A stretch of DNA of 64,000 nucleotides, taken from positions 452,850 to 516,849 of the forward strand of contig NZ_BMIF01000002.1 of the NCBI RefSeq assembly GCF_014641695.1, read 5' to 3'. The notes under the pieces were generated by a model. That model searched no databases. It was not told where the DNA came from and was given only the letters and a program-made list of their open reading frames with translations. Below, one piece after another: positions 1 to 9,346 of this stretch. Positions within the stretch are counted from its first letter, which is position 1. Each line of letters starts with the position of its first letter. The translations under genes were made by a program, and so were the position numbers. Source of the stretch: Nitratireductor aestuarii (lineage in GTDB: Bacteria > Pseudomonadota > Alphaproteobacteria > Rhizobiales > Rhizobiaceae).

Positions 1-618
1 GTCGGGCGCGTCATCGTGGCCACCGATTCGGCGGACGTAGCCGATGCCGCCAGGAAAGAGGGCGTCGAGGCTTTCGTCACGCGCGGGAATCACCAGTCAG
101 GTTCTGACCGCATCTTCGAAGCTTTGCAGGCGATCGACCCTAAGGGTGAGGTCGATATCGTCATCAACCTGCAGGGCGACCTGCCGACGATTCCGCCGGC
201 AGACATCAGCGCCGTGCTGCGGCCTCTCGATAATCCGGAAGTCGACATCGCCACGCTCGGTGTCGAGATCACGGATGAAGAGGAAAAGACCAATCCGAAC
301 GTCGTGAAGATCGTTGGTGTTCCCACGGGCGATTCCGGTAGCCGCCTGCGCGCACTCTATTTTACGCGTGCGACGGCGCCGTGGGGCGACGGCCCGCTCT
401 ATCACCACGTGGGGATTTATGCGTACCGGCGCGCGGCGCTGGAACGTTTTGTGTCGCTTCCGGCCGGCTCGCTTGAAACGCGCGAGCGGCTGGAGCAATT
501 GCGGGCGCTTGAGGCGGGGATGCGAATCGACGCCGAGATCGTCCAATCAGTGCCGCTCGGCGTGGATACGCCGGCGGATCTTGAAAAGGCGCGCCAGATG
601 CTGGCGCAGAAGGTGTAA
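1..618 (+). CDS. kdsB: 3-deoxy-manno-octulosonate cytidylyltransferase (5'-truncated by window)
   Basis: Activates Kdo with CTP to CMP-Kdo in the cytoplasm, the form used for lipid A-core synthesis of LPS. The reading frame is open from base 1 and lacks the N-terminal P-loop-like segment, so the start lies outside the window; about 205 of the usual roughly 250 residues are present. Visible family motifs include VATDS near the left edge, the GSDR segment, NLQGDLP and the [10 protein letters not shown] stretch. The stop lies 2 bp before the pheA start, so the two are probably cotranscribed. Confidence 0.93.
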   Translation, partial: VGRVIVATDSADVADAARKEGVEAFVTRGNHQSGSDRIFEALQAIDPKGEVDIVINLQGDLPTIPPADISAVLRPLDNPEVDIATLGVEITDEEEKTNPNVVKIVGVPTGDSGSRLRALYFTRATAPWGDGPLYHHVGIYAYRRAALERFVSLPAGSLETRERLEQLRALEAGMRIDAEIVQSVPLGVDTPADLEKARQMLAQKV

Positions 619-620
619 CG

Positions 621-1493
621 ATGGGTCCTACAAAGACAAACAGGATCGCTTTCCAGGGCGAGCCGGGTGCAAATTCAGATACCGCATGCCGCAACATGTT
701 TCCCGGCATGGAACCCCTGCCTTGCCCCACCTTTGAGGACGCCTTCAACGCGGTCGAATCGGGCAAGGCCGATCTGGCGATGATTCCGATCGAAAACACG
801 CTCGCCGGACGCGTCGCCGACATCCACTACCTGCTGCCCAACTCGAAGCTCTACATCGTCGGCGAGTACTTCCTGCCGATTCGCTTCCAGCTGATGGTGC
901 TGCCGGGCGTGGCCCTGTCGGAGATCAAGTCGGTGCACAGCCATATCCATGCGCTGGGCCAGTGCCGCAAGATCATCCGCAAGCACAAGTGGAAGCCGGT
1001 CGTGTCGGGCGACACCGCGGGCGCTGCCCGTGAGGTTGCAGACCGCCAGGACCGCACGCAGGCGGCACTCGCCCCGCGTCTGGCTGCCGAGCTCTACGGT
1101 CTCGACATCGCGCAGGAGAACGTCGAGGACGAGGAAAACAACGTCACGCGCTTCGTGGTGCTGTCGAAGGAAAAGCGCTTTGCGGCAAGAACTTCGCCAG
1201 AGCAGGCGATGCTCACGACTTTCATCTTCCGTGTCCGCAACGTGCCGGCAGCGCTCTACAAGGCGTTGGGCGGCTTCGCGACAAATAGCGTGAACATCAC
1301 CAAGCTGGAGAGTTATCAGCTTGGCGGCAAGTTCTTCTCATCGCAGTTTTATGTGGATGTGGAGGGCCATCCGGAAGACCGCAATCTGCGGCTGGCGCTG
1401 GAGGAACTCAGCTTCTTCTCGCACGAGGTGCGGTTCCTCGGCGTCTACGAAGCGCATCCGTTCCGGCTTGAGCAGGTTCAGGACGACGATTGA
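621..1493 (+). CDS. pheA: Prephenate dehydratase
   Basis: Converts prephenate to phenylpyruvate in phenylalanine synthesis. The protein has 290 aa. The N-terminal FQGEPGANSD motif and the TRFVVLSKE motif mark the catalytic PDT domain (about residues 8-185). A C-terminal ACT domain (about 200-280) has the ESYQLGG motif typical of phenylalanine feedback binding. There is no chorismate mutase domain, as in other alphaproteobacteria. It follows kdsB almost directly and is closed by a bidirectional terminator. Confidence 0.95.
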   Translation: MGPTKTNRIAFQGEPGANSDTACRNMFPGMEPLPCPTFEDAFNAVESGKADLAMIPIENTLAGRVADIHYLLPNSKLYIVGEYFLPIRFQLMVLPGVALSEIKSVHSHIHALGQCRKIIRKHKWKPVVSGDTAGAAREVADRQDRTQAALAPRLAAELYGLDIAQENVEDEENNVTRFVVLSKEKRFAARTSPEQAMLTTFIFRVRNVPAALYKALGGFATNSVNITKLESYQLGGKFFSSQFYVDVEGHPEDRNLRLALEELSFFSHEVRFLGVYEAHPFRLEQVQDDD

Positions 1494-1501
1494 TCAATGG
1501 G

Positions 1502-1562
1502 AAAGCCGCCCTGTTCTCCGTTGACCTGAACCAGAGTTGAGGTCGACGGCAGGGCGGCTTTT
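1502..1562. terminator. Bidirectional terminator between pheA and the DoxX gene
   Basis: A 10-bp GC-rich stem (gccgccctg paired with cagggcggc) is flanked by A's on the left and T's on the right, with a smaller gacct/aggtc stem inside. It lies between the convergent pheA and doxX-type genes and would end transcription from both sides. Confidence 0.8.
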
Positions 1563-1573
1563 CTGTGGGGTTC

Positions 1574-2152
1574 TCAGTAGCGTTTGCGCAGGATCATGCG
1601 ATCAAGCGAGAGGTAGCCGCCGCCGAAAGCTGCGTACAGGAAGGCAATGCCGGCCCAGAACAGCGAGAGCAACTCCGCTTTTCCCTGCGCCAGTTCTGCA
1701 AAGTGGCGTCCGCCATCCTTCAGCAGAGTATATCCCGTTTGCGTCAACATGTCGGGACCCGCGGTGAGTACCTGAAGGCCCGCACTCGTGATGAGTTGGT
1801 TGTCGAACGGATGTGCCAGGTGAAACCAGAGGGTCACGAGCAGCATCACGCCGACGGCAAATGCAGCAGGCCGCGTATAGAGGCCGAGGGCGAGAAGCGC
1901 GCCTCCGACGACCTGGACGATCAGCAGGGTGACCGACCAAACGTGGCCGGGCAGGAAGCCGATCCCCTCAAAGAAGCTCGCCATGCTGAGCGGATCCTTG
2001 ATCAGTGGGATGCTTTGAACAACGAGGATAGCCCCCGCCGTAAAGCGTAGCGCCACCCAGGCAAAGGGTTGGGCTACGCGGTCGTAGAATGTTGCGAGTT
2101 TCGGGAAGTGCAACTCTTTCTTGGTATTCGTAAATGGCAATGCGGTGGCCAT
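1574..2152 (-). CDS. DoxX family membrane protein
   Basis: A 192-aa integral membrane protein with four predicted hydrophobic helices, for example ALRFTAGAILVVQSIPLI near residue 35 and a long segment near 75-95. The layout and the VGGALLALGLYTRPAA segment match the DoxX/DoxD-like family. These proteins often associate with redox or detoxification systems, but the substrate here is unknown. The gene stands alone, convergent with pheA. Confidence 0.75.
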   Translation of the reverse strand: MATALPFTNTKKELHFPKLATFYDRVAQPFAWVALRFTAGAILVVQSIPLIKDPLSMASFFEGIGFLPGHVWSVTLLIVQVVGGALLALGLYTRPAAFAVGVMLLVTLWFHLAHPFDNQLITSAGLQVLTAGPDMLTQTGYTLLKDGGRHFAELAQGKAELLSLFWAGIAFLYAAFGGGYLSLDRMILRKRY

Positions 2153-2284
2153 ACCTAGACTCCAAATGTTTCAGACATGGGACTGCAACGTGCAGCCTCG
2201 TCCGAAAGCCTGCGTGGAGCGGGAGCAGGGCACAAGAAAAGGGGGAGGGCGTTACGCGATCAAGGACGCGTAACACCACTGAAT

Positions 2285-3232
2285 TTACGGCCACTCGCTG
2301 TCAGCCCAAAGCGCGACCAACTGGCGGGCAATGGCGCCCTTGGTGGCGGCCCACAGTCCGTCTGGATGCGTCCCGTCCAGCATCTGGCGCACCTCAGCCC
2401 GGGAGAACCAGCGGCAATCCTCAAGCTCGGTGGCGTCCGGGTCGATCTCGTCGCTGATGGCCTCTGCAATGCAGCCAATCATTAACGAGAAGGGGAACGG
2501 CCAGGGCTGGCTTGCGATGTAGCGTACCGTACCGATACGGATGCCAGACTCTTCGAACGTTTCCCGGCGGACGGCAGACTCAATCGTCTCGCCCGGCTCG
2601 ATGAAGCCGGCAAGGCAGGAGTACATGCCTGGGGCAAAGCGCGCGCTGCGGCCCAGAAGGCAGCGGTCGTCCTTCACGGCAAGCATGATCGCGACAGGAT
2701 CGGTGCGCGGGAAGTGCTCTGCTCCGCAGCTCTGGCAGACACGCCGGTAACCGCCGGCACGCATCTCGTTCTGGCCGCCACAGCGTCCGCAGAAGCGGTG
2801 CGTGTTGTTCCAGGAGAGCAGAGCTGCCCCCTGGGCGAGTGCACCAACGATCTCCGATGTCAGCAGATTGTTCGAATAGGTGCTGCGCAGATCGACCACC
2901 TCGATGCCACTCACCACTGGCACTTCGGCAGGTCGCATCGGAACCGCGAGGACCGGACCATCAGGGCCGTTGCCCAGCAGAATCGCTTCATCCAGGTTCA
3001 TGCCCAGCGCCTGAGCGCCCTGAGGCTTGAACAGGGCATTTGGCTCGACCCCATCGGTCCGGATGCAAACCTTGCCTTCGCCGATCAGGAGGATCCTCGT
3101 AGCCTCATTTTCCAAGGCGATCTGCACGGCGTCGTCCGAGCGCTTTTCGGAAAGCGGGTCGATGACATTGCCGGTGAAGGCGAGCCATTCCCTGGGCTGC
3201 GGACGGGTTTCCTCGGGCGAAAAGAAGTTCAT
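2285..3232 (-). CDS. nudC: NAD(+)/NADH diphosphatase (NudC, Nudix)
   Basis: Hydrolyses NAD(H) to NMN(H) and AMP; family members can also remove NAD caps from RNA. Across 315 aa there is an N-terminal domain, a Cys4 zinc ribbon (CGRCG ... CQSCG, about residues 147-168), and a Nudix box GFIEPGETIESAVRRETFEE with REX2EE-type metal ligands. The NudC-specific SQPWPFP motif follows the box. The downstream HIT gene starts convergently in the same strand order, and both suit a nucleotide-housekeeping role. Confidence 0.93.
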   Translation of the reverse strand: MNFFSPEETRPQPREWLAFTGNVIDPLSEKRSDDAVQIALENEATRILLIGEGKVCIRTDGVEPNALFKPQGAQALGMNLDEAILLGNGPDGPVLAVPMRPAEVPVVSGIEVVDLRSTYSNNLLTSEIVGALAQGAALLSWNNTHRFCGRCGGQNEMRAGGYRRVCQSCGAEHFPRTDPVAIMLAVKDDRCLLGRSARFAPGMYSCLAGFIEPGETIESAVRRETFEESGIRIGTVRYIASQPWPFPFSLMIGCIAEAISDEIDPDATELEDCRWFSRAEVRQMLDGTHPDGLWAATKGAIARQLVALWADSEWP

Positions 3233-3256
3233 TTGCTGCTCGGCTCAGGGCGGGTT

Positions 3257-3691
3257 TCAGATGGCGTCACGAATCTGGTTTGCCAGATCTGCGAGAACGT
3301 CTTTGTGGTAGGGCAAACGCTCGCCGTAGCCCCAGACAGGTCCGGGCCAGTTGGCATCGCCTTCATTGCGGGCGATGACATGCACATGCAGCTGGCGGAC
3401 GATGTTGCCGATTGCCGCCACGTTGATCTTCGTGCAGCCGGTCAGGTCTTTCAGTGCCTTGGACACAAGATTGGTCTCAAAGCTCAGCATCGCCTGGTCG
3501 AGCGGGGTCAGGTCGTGCGGTTCCTCGATCTCAGGACGCTGCGGCACCAGAATCAGCCATGGCCAGCGGGAGTCGTCACGCAGGCGCAATTGGCAAAGAC
3601 CAAGATTCGCCACCAGAAGGCTCTCACCTTCCAGGCGGGGATCAAGTTGAAATCTTGGCCTGCGGCCGGGTTCGGAAACTGGCTTATCCAT
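3257..3691 (-). CDS. HIT family hydrolase
   Basis: A 144-aa histidine-triad nucleotide hydrolase/transferase with the catalytic HVHVIAR segment near residue 105. The frame is open further upstream, but that extension runs through the SRP RNA gene, so the internal ATG at 3691 (MDKPVSEPG) is chosen. It lies 25 bp upstream of nudC on the same strand and is probably cotranscribed with it. The exact nucleotide substrate cannot be told from sequence. Confidence 0.85.
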   Translation of the reverse strand: MDKPVSEPGRRPRFQLDPRLEGESLLVANLGLCQLRLRDDSRWPWLILVPQRPEIEEPHDLTPLDQAMLSFETNLVSKALKDLTGCTKINVAAIGNIVRQLHVHVIARNEGDANWPGPVWGYGERLPYHKDVLADLANQIRDAI

Positions 3692-3781
3692 AAGGAACCA
3701 AGCTAATTTGCAGCCGAACCGGCTGCAAGCTTTATCGTAACAGCGTACTTGCAATTCTTCGCGCGATTGACGATATGGAAC

Positions 3782-3880
3782 CTGGGAGGTTGGTGGTGGA
3801 CGAGCCACTCGCCAACCGGGTCAGGTCCGGAAGGAAGCAGCCCCAACGAGCCCGGCACGGGTCATTGTGCCAGCCTCCCA
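3782..3880 (+). ncRNA. ffs: Signal recognition particle RNA, small bacterial type (4.5S)
   Basis: About 99 nt. The ends pair (tgggaggttgg with ccagcctccca), giving one long hairpin. The conserved domain IV is present: gtcaggtccggaaggaagca at 3820-3839, which carries the GGAA tetraloop and the asymmetric loop bound by Ffh. Its position just upstream of dnaX is common in Rhizobiales. Confidence 0.93.
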
Positions 3881-3989
3881 CCTTTCAGGCTTTCGGCCAG
3901 CAAATGGCTGCCGAACTTGCCGTTGCACGATTTAGCGACTACCCGTTCATGGGGAACATTCGCACAGCCATCATGGAGAGCGCGACCGC

Positions 3990-5807
3990 ATGAATGACGC
4001 CGGGCAGACTGTTGGCAGCAAGGCCGGCGCCTATCGCGTTCTGGCTCGAAAGTACCGTCCGCGCGATTTTTCGGGGCTGATCGGCCAGGAGCCGATGGTC
4101 CGCACCCTCACCAACGCCTTCTCCACCGGCCGAATCGCGCAGGCCTGGATGCTGACCGGCGTTCGCGGTGTGGGCAAGACCACCACGGCTCGTATTCTGG
4201 CGCGTGCGCTCAACTACAAGACAGCGACGGTCAACCAGCCGTCCATTGATCTTTCCGAAACGGGCGAGCATTGCGAAGCGATTCTCGAAGGCCGCCACGT
4301 CGACGTGATCGAGATGGACGCCGCTTCGCACACGGGTATCGACGATATCCGCGAGATCATCGATCAGGTGCGCTATGCGCCGGTGTCGGCCCGCTACAAA
4401 GTCTACATCATCGACGAGGTTCACATGCTCTCCACGCAGGCCTTCAACGGCCTGCTGAAGACGCTCGAGGAACCGCCGCCGCATGTGAAATTCATCTTCG
4501 CGACCACCGAAATACGCAAGGTTCCGATCACGATCCTGTCGCGTTGCCAGCGCTTCGATCTCCGGCGCATCGATGCGGCGCTGATCAAGGAGCATCTGGC
4601 GCGTATCGCCGTGTCGGAAGAGGTGCAGGCGGACGACGACGCCCTGTCAATGGTGGCGCGTGCCGCCGAAGGTTCGATGCGCGACGCGCAGTCGATCTTT
4701 GATCAGGCGATCGCCCATTCCGGCGGCAATGTCACAGCGGAAACCGTGCGCGACATGCTGGGTCTTGCCGACCGCGCCCGCGTGATCGACCTGTTCCAGC
4801 ATCTGATGCAGGGCGACGTGGCGGCGGCTTTGGCCGAGTTCCGCGCGCAATATGATGTGGGTGCCGATCCGGCGACCGTACTGACCGACCTTGCCGAGTT
4901 CAACCATCTGGTGACCCGCCTGCGGTTCGTGCCCGAGGCAGCGCATGACAATGCGCTGTCGCACGAGGAGCGCCGGCGCGGTGCAGAACTTGCCGAGCGG
5001 CTGTCGATTCGCGTGCTGTCTCGCACCTGGCAGATGCTGCTCAAGGGCATCCAGGAAGTGCAGAATTCCAACCGTCCGGTGGCGGCCGGCGAGATGGTGC
5101 TGATCCGCATCGCTCACGCTGCAAATCTGCCGACCTTGGACGAGGCGCTGCGTTCGCTTGAAGGCATGGCGTCAGGTAATGGCGGTCCATCTCATCCAGG
5201 CGGCAACGGTGGTGGCGCGCCCCGGGGCAATGGTGGCGGCGTCAATGCCATGGGCTCTGCCTATGTGCCGAGTGGCGGCGGTGGCGGCCAGACAATGCGG
5301 CTGGTGCAGTCGGAGCCCGCGCCGATGCAGGCGGCTCCGGTCCGTGCGCCAGAGCCCGAGCCAGTTGCCGATGTTCAGGTCAAGACGCTCGCGGATATCG
5401 CGGGTCTAGCCGAGACGCATCGCGACATCGCGTTCAAGATCATCTTCAAGCGGAATGTGCGGCTGGTGAGCATTGAGCCGGGACGGCTCACCGTCAATCT
5501 CGTGCCCGATGCGCCGAAGACGCTGCTGGGCGACCTGACCAACCGTCTGCAGAAGTGGACAGGGCGTCGGTGGATCGTTTCGGTCTCGAACGAGAAGGGT
5601 GGTCCGACCCTCTGGGAAGAGGAGAACAATCGCCGCGAGATGGCAATTGCCGACGCGCGGTCAGACCCGACCGTCGCCGCCATACTCAAGGCGTTTCCGG
5701 GTGCCAAGATCGTCGACGTGCGGATCCCGGATGCGGTGGCGCAGGAGATGGCGGCCGACGAGGACATGCCGGCTCCTGAACTCGATGCCGACGACGAAGA
5801 CGAATAA
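3990..5807 (+). CDS. dnaX: DNA polymerase III subunit gamma/tau
   Basis: Clamp-loader ATPase of the replicative polymerase. The protein has 605 aa. Walker A GVRGVGKT lies at residues 57-64, the DEVHML Walker B box near 142, and the sensor-1 region with the SRC motif (ILSRCQRFDLR) follows. Domain III comes next, then a glycine-rich linker (about residues 395-440), and a tau-like C-terminal region ending in an acidic tail. The zinc-module cysteines are largely missing; only one Cys of the usual cluster remains before AILEGRHVD, as in relatives. ybaB and recR follow. Confidence 0.95.
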   Translation: MNDAGQTVGSKAGAYRVLARKYRPRDFSGLIGQEPMVRTLTNAFSTGRIAQAWMLTGVRGVGKTTTARILARALNYKTATVNQPSIDLSETGEHCEAILEGRHVDVIEMDAASHTGIDDIREIIDQVRYAPVSARYKVYIIDEVHMLSTQAFNGLLKTLEEPPPHVKFIFATTEIRKVPITILSRCQRFDLRRIDAALIKEHLARIAVSEEVQADDDALSMVARAAEGSMRDAQSIFDQAIAHSGGNVTAETVRDMLGLADRARVIDLFQHLMQGDVAAALAEFRAQYDVGADPATVLTDLAEFNHLVTRLRFVPEAAHDNALSHEERRRGAELAERLSIRVLSRTWQMLLKGIQEVQNSNRPVAAGEMVLIRIAHAANLPTLDEALRSLEGMASGNGGPSHPGGNGGGAPRGNGGGVNAMGSAYVPSGGGGGQTMRLVQSEPAPMQAAPVRAPEPEPVADVQVKTLADIAGLAETHRDIAFKIIFKRNVRLVSIEPGRLTVNLVPDAPKTLLGDLTNRLQKWTGRRWIVSVSNEKGGPTLWEEENNRREMAIADARSDPTVAAILKAFPGAKIVDVRIPDAVAQEMAADEDMPAPELDADDEDE

Positions 5808-5835
5808 CTAAATACAACCGGATGCGGAGACTATC

Positions 5836-6159
5836 ATGCGTGACCTGATGGGCATGTTGGGCAAGGCCAAGGAAATGCAGGCCAAGTTCCAGGCGATGCA
5901 GGAAGAAATCGCCAATATCGAGATCGAAGGCCTGGCTGCTGCTGGCGCCGTCAAGGTGACGCTTTCGGGCAAGTTCGAGATGCGCAAGCTCTCCGTTGAC
6001 CCGTCGCTGCTCAAGGCAGACGAGGCGGAGATCCTCGAGGACCTTATCCTTGCCGCACACAATGATGCGCGCGTGAAGATCGAGTCCGAGATGCAGCGGA
6101 AGACGCAGGAAATGACGGCTGGGCTGCCGATCCCGCCCGGGTTCAAGCTGCCGTTCTAA
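5836..6159 (+). CDS. ybaB: YbaB/EbfC family nucleoid-associated protein
   Basis: A 107-aa DNA-binding protein with the family's N-terminal [18 protein letters not shown] helix, which forms the dimer, and the [21 protein letters not shown] core. It lies 28 bp downstream of dnaX and 80 bp before recR, the conserved dnaX-ybaB-recR order. Confidence 0.93.
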   Translation: MRDLMGMLGKAKEMQAKFQAMQEEIANIEIEGLAAAGAVKVTLSGKFEMRKLSVDPSLLKADEAEILEDLILAAHNDARVKIESEMQRKTQEMTAGLPIPPGFKLPF

Positions 6160-6239
6160 GCGGCCGCCCCTTTCTGCATGTTCTAATGGGCGGCCGAATG
6201 TGCCGCCCGTCCCATTTCTGACTACGTGACGAAGGTTCC

Positions 6240-6845
6240 ATGTCCAAGCGTATCGCAGGACCGGAGATTGAACGGCTGATCCAGCTTCTGGCCAAGGTGC
6301 CGGGGCTTGGGCCCCGATCGGCCCGCCGGGCGGCACTGCATCTGATCAAGAAGAAGGAGCAGCTCTTCGCTCCCCTGAGCCTTGCGATGGGTGAGGCGCT
6401 GCAAAAGGTGCGCGTCTGCTCCACCTGCGGCAATGTCGATACGGTGGACCCCTGCACCATCTGCAGCGACGTGCGCCGCGATCCGGCAACGCTGATTGTC
6501 GTTGAAGACGTTTCTGACCTCTGGGCGCTGGAACGGGCGGGCGCGATGAACGTGCGCTATCACGTGCTCGGCGGAACGCTGAACCCGCTCGACGGCGTTG
6601 GACCTGACGATCTCAACATTGCCGGGCTCATCAGCCGCGTTGCCGAAGGCGGGATCTCGGAAGTGATTCTGGCTGTGAACGCGACCGTCGAAGGGCAGGC
6701 GACCGCGCATTACATCACCGACCAGCTTTCCGGACTTGAGGTCAAGGTGACGCGTCTGGCGCATGGCGTTCCGGTCGGCGGCGAGCTCGACTATCTCGAT
6801 GAAGGGACTTTGACTGCGGCTATCAAATCGCGGACAACTTTCTAA
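6240..6845 (+). CDS. recR: Recombination protein RecR
   Basis: Part of RecFOR, which loads RecA at gaps. The 201-aa protein has a helix-hairpin-helix ([19 protein letters not shown]), a Cys4 zinc finger ([16 protein letters not shown], about residues 58-73), and a Toprim domain ([13 protein letters not shown]) with the C-terminal [16 protein letters not shown] signature. recF lies about 7 kb away in the same window. Confidence 0.96.
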   Translation: MSKRIAGPEIERLIQLLAKVPGLGPRSARRAALHLIKKKEQLFAPLSLAMGEALQKVRVCSTCGNVDTVDPCTICSDVRRDPATLIVVEDVSDLWALERAGAMNVRYHVLGGTLNPLDGVGPDDLNIAGLISRVAEGGISEVILAVNATVEGQATAHYITDQLSGLEVKVTRLAHGVPVGGELDYLDEGTLTAAIKSRTTF

Positions 6846-6884
6846 GGAGTTCGGGATTCGGGCAGCTTCGATCGGGAGGATTAC

Positions 6885-8120
6885 ATGCGGCGGAGACTAC
6901 GGGCACTCTTCGTTTCAGTTGTCATCGCCGCGTCGGGCGTACTTCCCGCTGCCGCACAATCCATCGACAAGCAGTTCCAGCAATGGCTGGTGAGCGATCT
7001 CTGGCCTGAGGCGCGCGCGCGAGGCATCGACCAGCGCGTGTTCAAAAAGTCATTCGCAGGTATCAAGCCGAACCTGAAGCTGCCTGACCTCGTTTTACCT
7101 GGCCAGAAGGAGCCGACCGGCAGTAGCGGCCAGCATCAGGCTGAGTTCCGCGCACCTTCCGCCTATTTCGATTCGGTCCGGGGCATCGTTGCTGGCGGAC
7201 GATCCCGCGCTTCCCAATACGCGCAGGCTCTTGCCGCCGTGGAGCAACGCTTTGGCGTGCCGCGCGGTATCGTGCTTGCCGTCTGGGGACGCGAGTCCGG
7301 CTTCGGCGGCGCGAAGATCCCCCACAACGCCTTTGAGGTGCTGGGCACCAAGGCGTTTCTCGCTACCCGCAAGGCAATGTTCCGCGAGGAGGTGCTTGCC
7401 GCGCTGGAGATGGTGCAGAAGCGCGGCGTCAGCCCCGATTCCATGCGCTCGTCCTGGGCGGGAGCGCTGGGTCAGCCTCAGTTCATGCCGAGCTCATACC
7501 TGAAATATGCCGTGGATTTCGACGGGGACGGACGCGCCGACATCTGGAACTCGGTGCCGGATACGCTGGCCTCCATCGCCAACTATCTGCGCAGCCACGG
7601 CTGGGTGCCCCGGCGTGACTGGGGTTTCGAGGTTCGTCTGCCGGCACAGCTCTCCTGCGCTCTGGAAGGGCCTGATCAAGGCCGTAGAGTTGCGGATTGG
7701 GCGGCCATGGGCGTTCAACGAATTTCAGGCAAGCCGTTCCCGCAGCAGGAGATGTCGGGCGAGGGCTTCCTGATGCTACCGGCCGGCCGTAATGGGCCGG
7801 CATTTCTGGTGACGCCAAATTTCTACCGGCTGAAGGACTACAACGAGAGCGATCTCTACGCGCTGTTCATCGGCCACGCAGGCGACCGGATCATGTATGG
7901 CGATGTCGCTTTCACGGCCCCGTGGGGCAAGGTGGAAGGTTTTTCGCGATCCGAGGTCGCTGCCATGCAGCGCGCGCTGGAGCGCCTGGGCCATGATGTC
8001 GGCGGCTCCGACGGGCTGGTCGGCTTCAAGACCCGGCGCTCGATCGGACTTTGGCAGGAGAAAGCCGGAATGGTTCCAACTTGCTATCCGGACAAAGGCC
8101 TTGTGGCAAAGATACGCTAG
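6885..8120 (+). CDS. Lytic murein transglycosylase (MltB/SltB3 type)
   Basis: Periplasmic enzyme that cleaves peptidoglycan to 1,6-anhydro-MurNAc ends. The 411-aa protein has a signal peptide (VIAASGVLPAAAQS, cleavage near 25). The SLT_2 catalytic domain (about 30-320) has the catalytic Glu in VWGRESGFGG, and the GALGQPQFMPSSYLKYAVDF motif follows. The C-terminal peptidoglycan-binding domain 1 is at about 340-400. It is a separate unit after recR, with its own good ribosome site (gggagg). Confidence 0.9.
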   Translation: MRRRLRALFVSVVIAASGVLPAAAQSIDKQFQQWLVSDLWPEARARGIDQRVFKKSFAGIKPNLKLPDLVLPGQKEPTGSSGQHQAEFRAPSAYFDSVRGIVAGGRSRASQYAQALAAVEQRFGVPRGIVLAVWGRESGFGGAKIPHNAFEVLGTKAFLATRKAMFREEVLAALEMVQKRGVSPDSMRSSWAGALGQPQFMPSSYLKYAVDFDGDGRADIWNSVPDTLASIANYLRSHGWVPRRDWGFEVRLPAQLSCALEGPDQGRRVADWAAMGVQRISGKPFPQQEMSGEGFLMLPAGRNGPAFLVTPNFYRLKDYNESDLYALFIGHAGDRIMYGDVAFTAPWGKVEGFSRSEVAAMQRALERLGHDVGGSDGLVGFKTRRSIGLWQEKAGMVPTCYPDKGLVAKIR

Positions 8121-8181
8121 ATCGTCTCAGCTTTTTGTTGGAACGGTGAAACGATCCAAGCTTCTGTTTTCTGGCAGTTCG

Positions 8182-8219
8182 GGACGGAAAACCGGTTCCC
8201 ACTTTTCTGGAACTGCGCT
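8182..8219 (+). repeat. Dispersed intergenic repeat, copy 1
   Basis: This 38-bp stretch closely matches 38505-38542; both contain ggac-gaaaa, then ggtt-cc, then cttttctggaac. Very similar sequences sit after many genes in Hyphomicrobiales genomes. Copy number outside this window was not measured. Confidence 0.6.
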
Positions 8220-8304
8220 AGGCCAGCCAAATCAATAGTTTACGTGTGATCCAATTGCAGGCACTATGCTGCTAATTGTTATCCAGCCATAGGAGAGGGT
8301 TGCC

Positions 8305-8739
8305 GTGCGTATCAATCAAGGACTCGGAAAACTCACCCTTGTCGGTCTCGGCCTCTTAGTGCTGAGCTCTTGTGCGGTCGTTGTGGACGAAGGTCCGCGC
8401 CCGCTACCGCCCCGACCAGGCGGGCCACAAGCCTGCACGATGGAGTATAATCCGGTCTGTGGCGAGCGTGGGGGACGTCAGCAGACGTTCGGCAACAGCT
8501 GTTCGGCCCGTGCTCAGGGCTTCCGCGTCGTTCATGGCGGTGAATGCCGCAGCCAGTGGAGGCCTCCGGTTCCGCCGCGGCCAGCTCCGCCCCAGAGCCA
8601 AGCGTGTACGCGCGAATTCAGGCCTGTCTGCGGACAACGGGGCAATACGCTACAAACGTTCCCGAACGCTTGTGAAGCTGACAGGGCCAATTTCCGCGTC
8701 GCCCATCCGGGCGAGTGCCGTCCTGTCAGAGGGCGCTGA
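8305..8739 (+). CDS. Lipoprotein with two Kazal-type domains
   Basis: A 144-aa protein with a GTG start behind an aggagagg ribosome site. The lipoprotein signal ends at lipobox LSSC (Cys about residue 23), so the mature protein should be anchored to a membrane. Two Kazal-like units follow a proline-rich linker: C-x5-NPVCG-x-RGG-x3-TF-x-N-x-C and C-x5-RPVCG-x-RGN-x3-TF-x-N-x-C, each ending in H-x-GEC. Kazal folds inhibit serine proteases in eukaryotes; the bacterial role is not established. Confidence 0.75.
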   Translation: MRINQGLGKLTLVGLGLLVLSSCAVVVDEGPRPLPPRPGGPQACTMEYNPVCGERGGRQQTFGNSCSARAQGFRVVHGGECRSQWRPPVPPRPAPPQSQACTREFRPVCGQRGNTLQTFPNACEADRANFRVAHPGECRPVRGR

Positions 8740-9247
8740 GCCGCTGCATGGCCCATTGGGCCAGTGGCGTCTGGGTGTAGGTGATCAATCCACCTATGCC
8801 CAGCGCAACGCCATATGGAATGCCAGCCTTGGCATCGGCGAAGTGGCGCAAAAGAATGTTGTTGCCGGTAAACGTGGCCCACACCGACTTTCGGTAGACC
8901 AGCAGGCCGAGCGTCAGCGCGCCGCCGAGTACAGCGGATGTGGTCAGGTATTCGACCAGTGAGAGATTGAAGCCGAACCACACGGCTGTAGCAGCCATCA
9001 GCTTGGCATCACCGCCGCCCATCACGCCGAGCGCGAAAAGCGTGAATGTAACCAGCAGGACTATGGCGCCCGTGCCGAGATGCAATCCTATGTCGGTGGA
9101 AGGCATTCCGGTGAGGAACGCGAGGAGGAAGAAGGCGCCGACCAGCAGAAGAGAAACGCGGTTAGCGATGGTCATGGAGATCATGTCCGACACGGCGGCG
9201 TACACCATGCAAAACGGGAAAATCAGAAGAACCGCACTCTCGACCAT
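8726..9247 (-). CDS. cpaA: Prepilin peptidase CpaA/TadV (A24 family)
   Basis: Inner-membrane aspartic protease that cleaves and matures Flp-type prepilins. It has 173 aa and about five membrane helices. The two catalytic aspartates are in YAAVSDMISM (near residue 21) and GGGDAKLM (near 78, the GxGD motif). It lacks the N-methylating domain of PilD, as in Tad systems. The 3' end overlaps the convergent Kazal lipoprotein gene by 14 bp. The Flp pilin gene lies just upstream on the same strand. Confidence 0.88.
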   Translation of the reverse strand: MVESAVLLIFPFCMVYAAVSDMISMTIANRVSLLLVGAFFLLAFLTGMPSTDIGLHLGTGAIVLLVTFTLFALGVMGGGDAKLMAATAVWFGFNLSLVEYLTTSAVLGGALTLGLLVYRKSVWATFTGNNILLRHFADAKAGIPYGVALGIGGLITYTQTPLAQWAMQRLSAL

Positions 9248-9308
9248 GACTCACTACGCAAAACAGATAAACCGATGTTGGCAGAAACGTCTTAACAATG
9301 CGTGAGAG

Positions 9309-9340
9309 TAAGGCCATCGCCCGATGAGGCGATGGCCTTA
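9309..9340 (-). terminator. Terminator after the Flp pilin gene
   Basis: Perfect 12-bp inverted repeat (taaggccatcgc / gcgatggcctta) directly after the pilin stop codon and before cpaA. It would cut readthrough so that pilin is made in excess over the peptidase. Confidence 0.7.
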
Positions 9341-9346
9341 ATAGTG

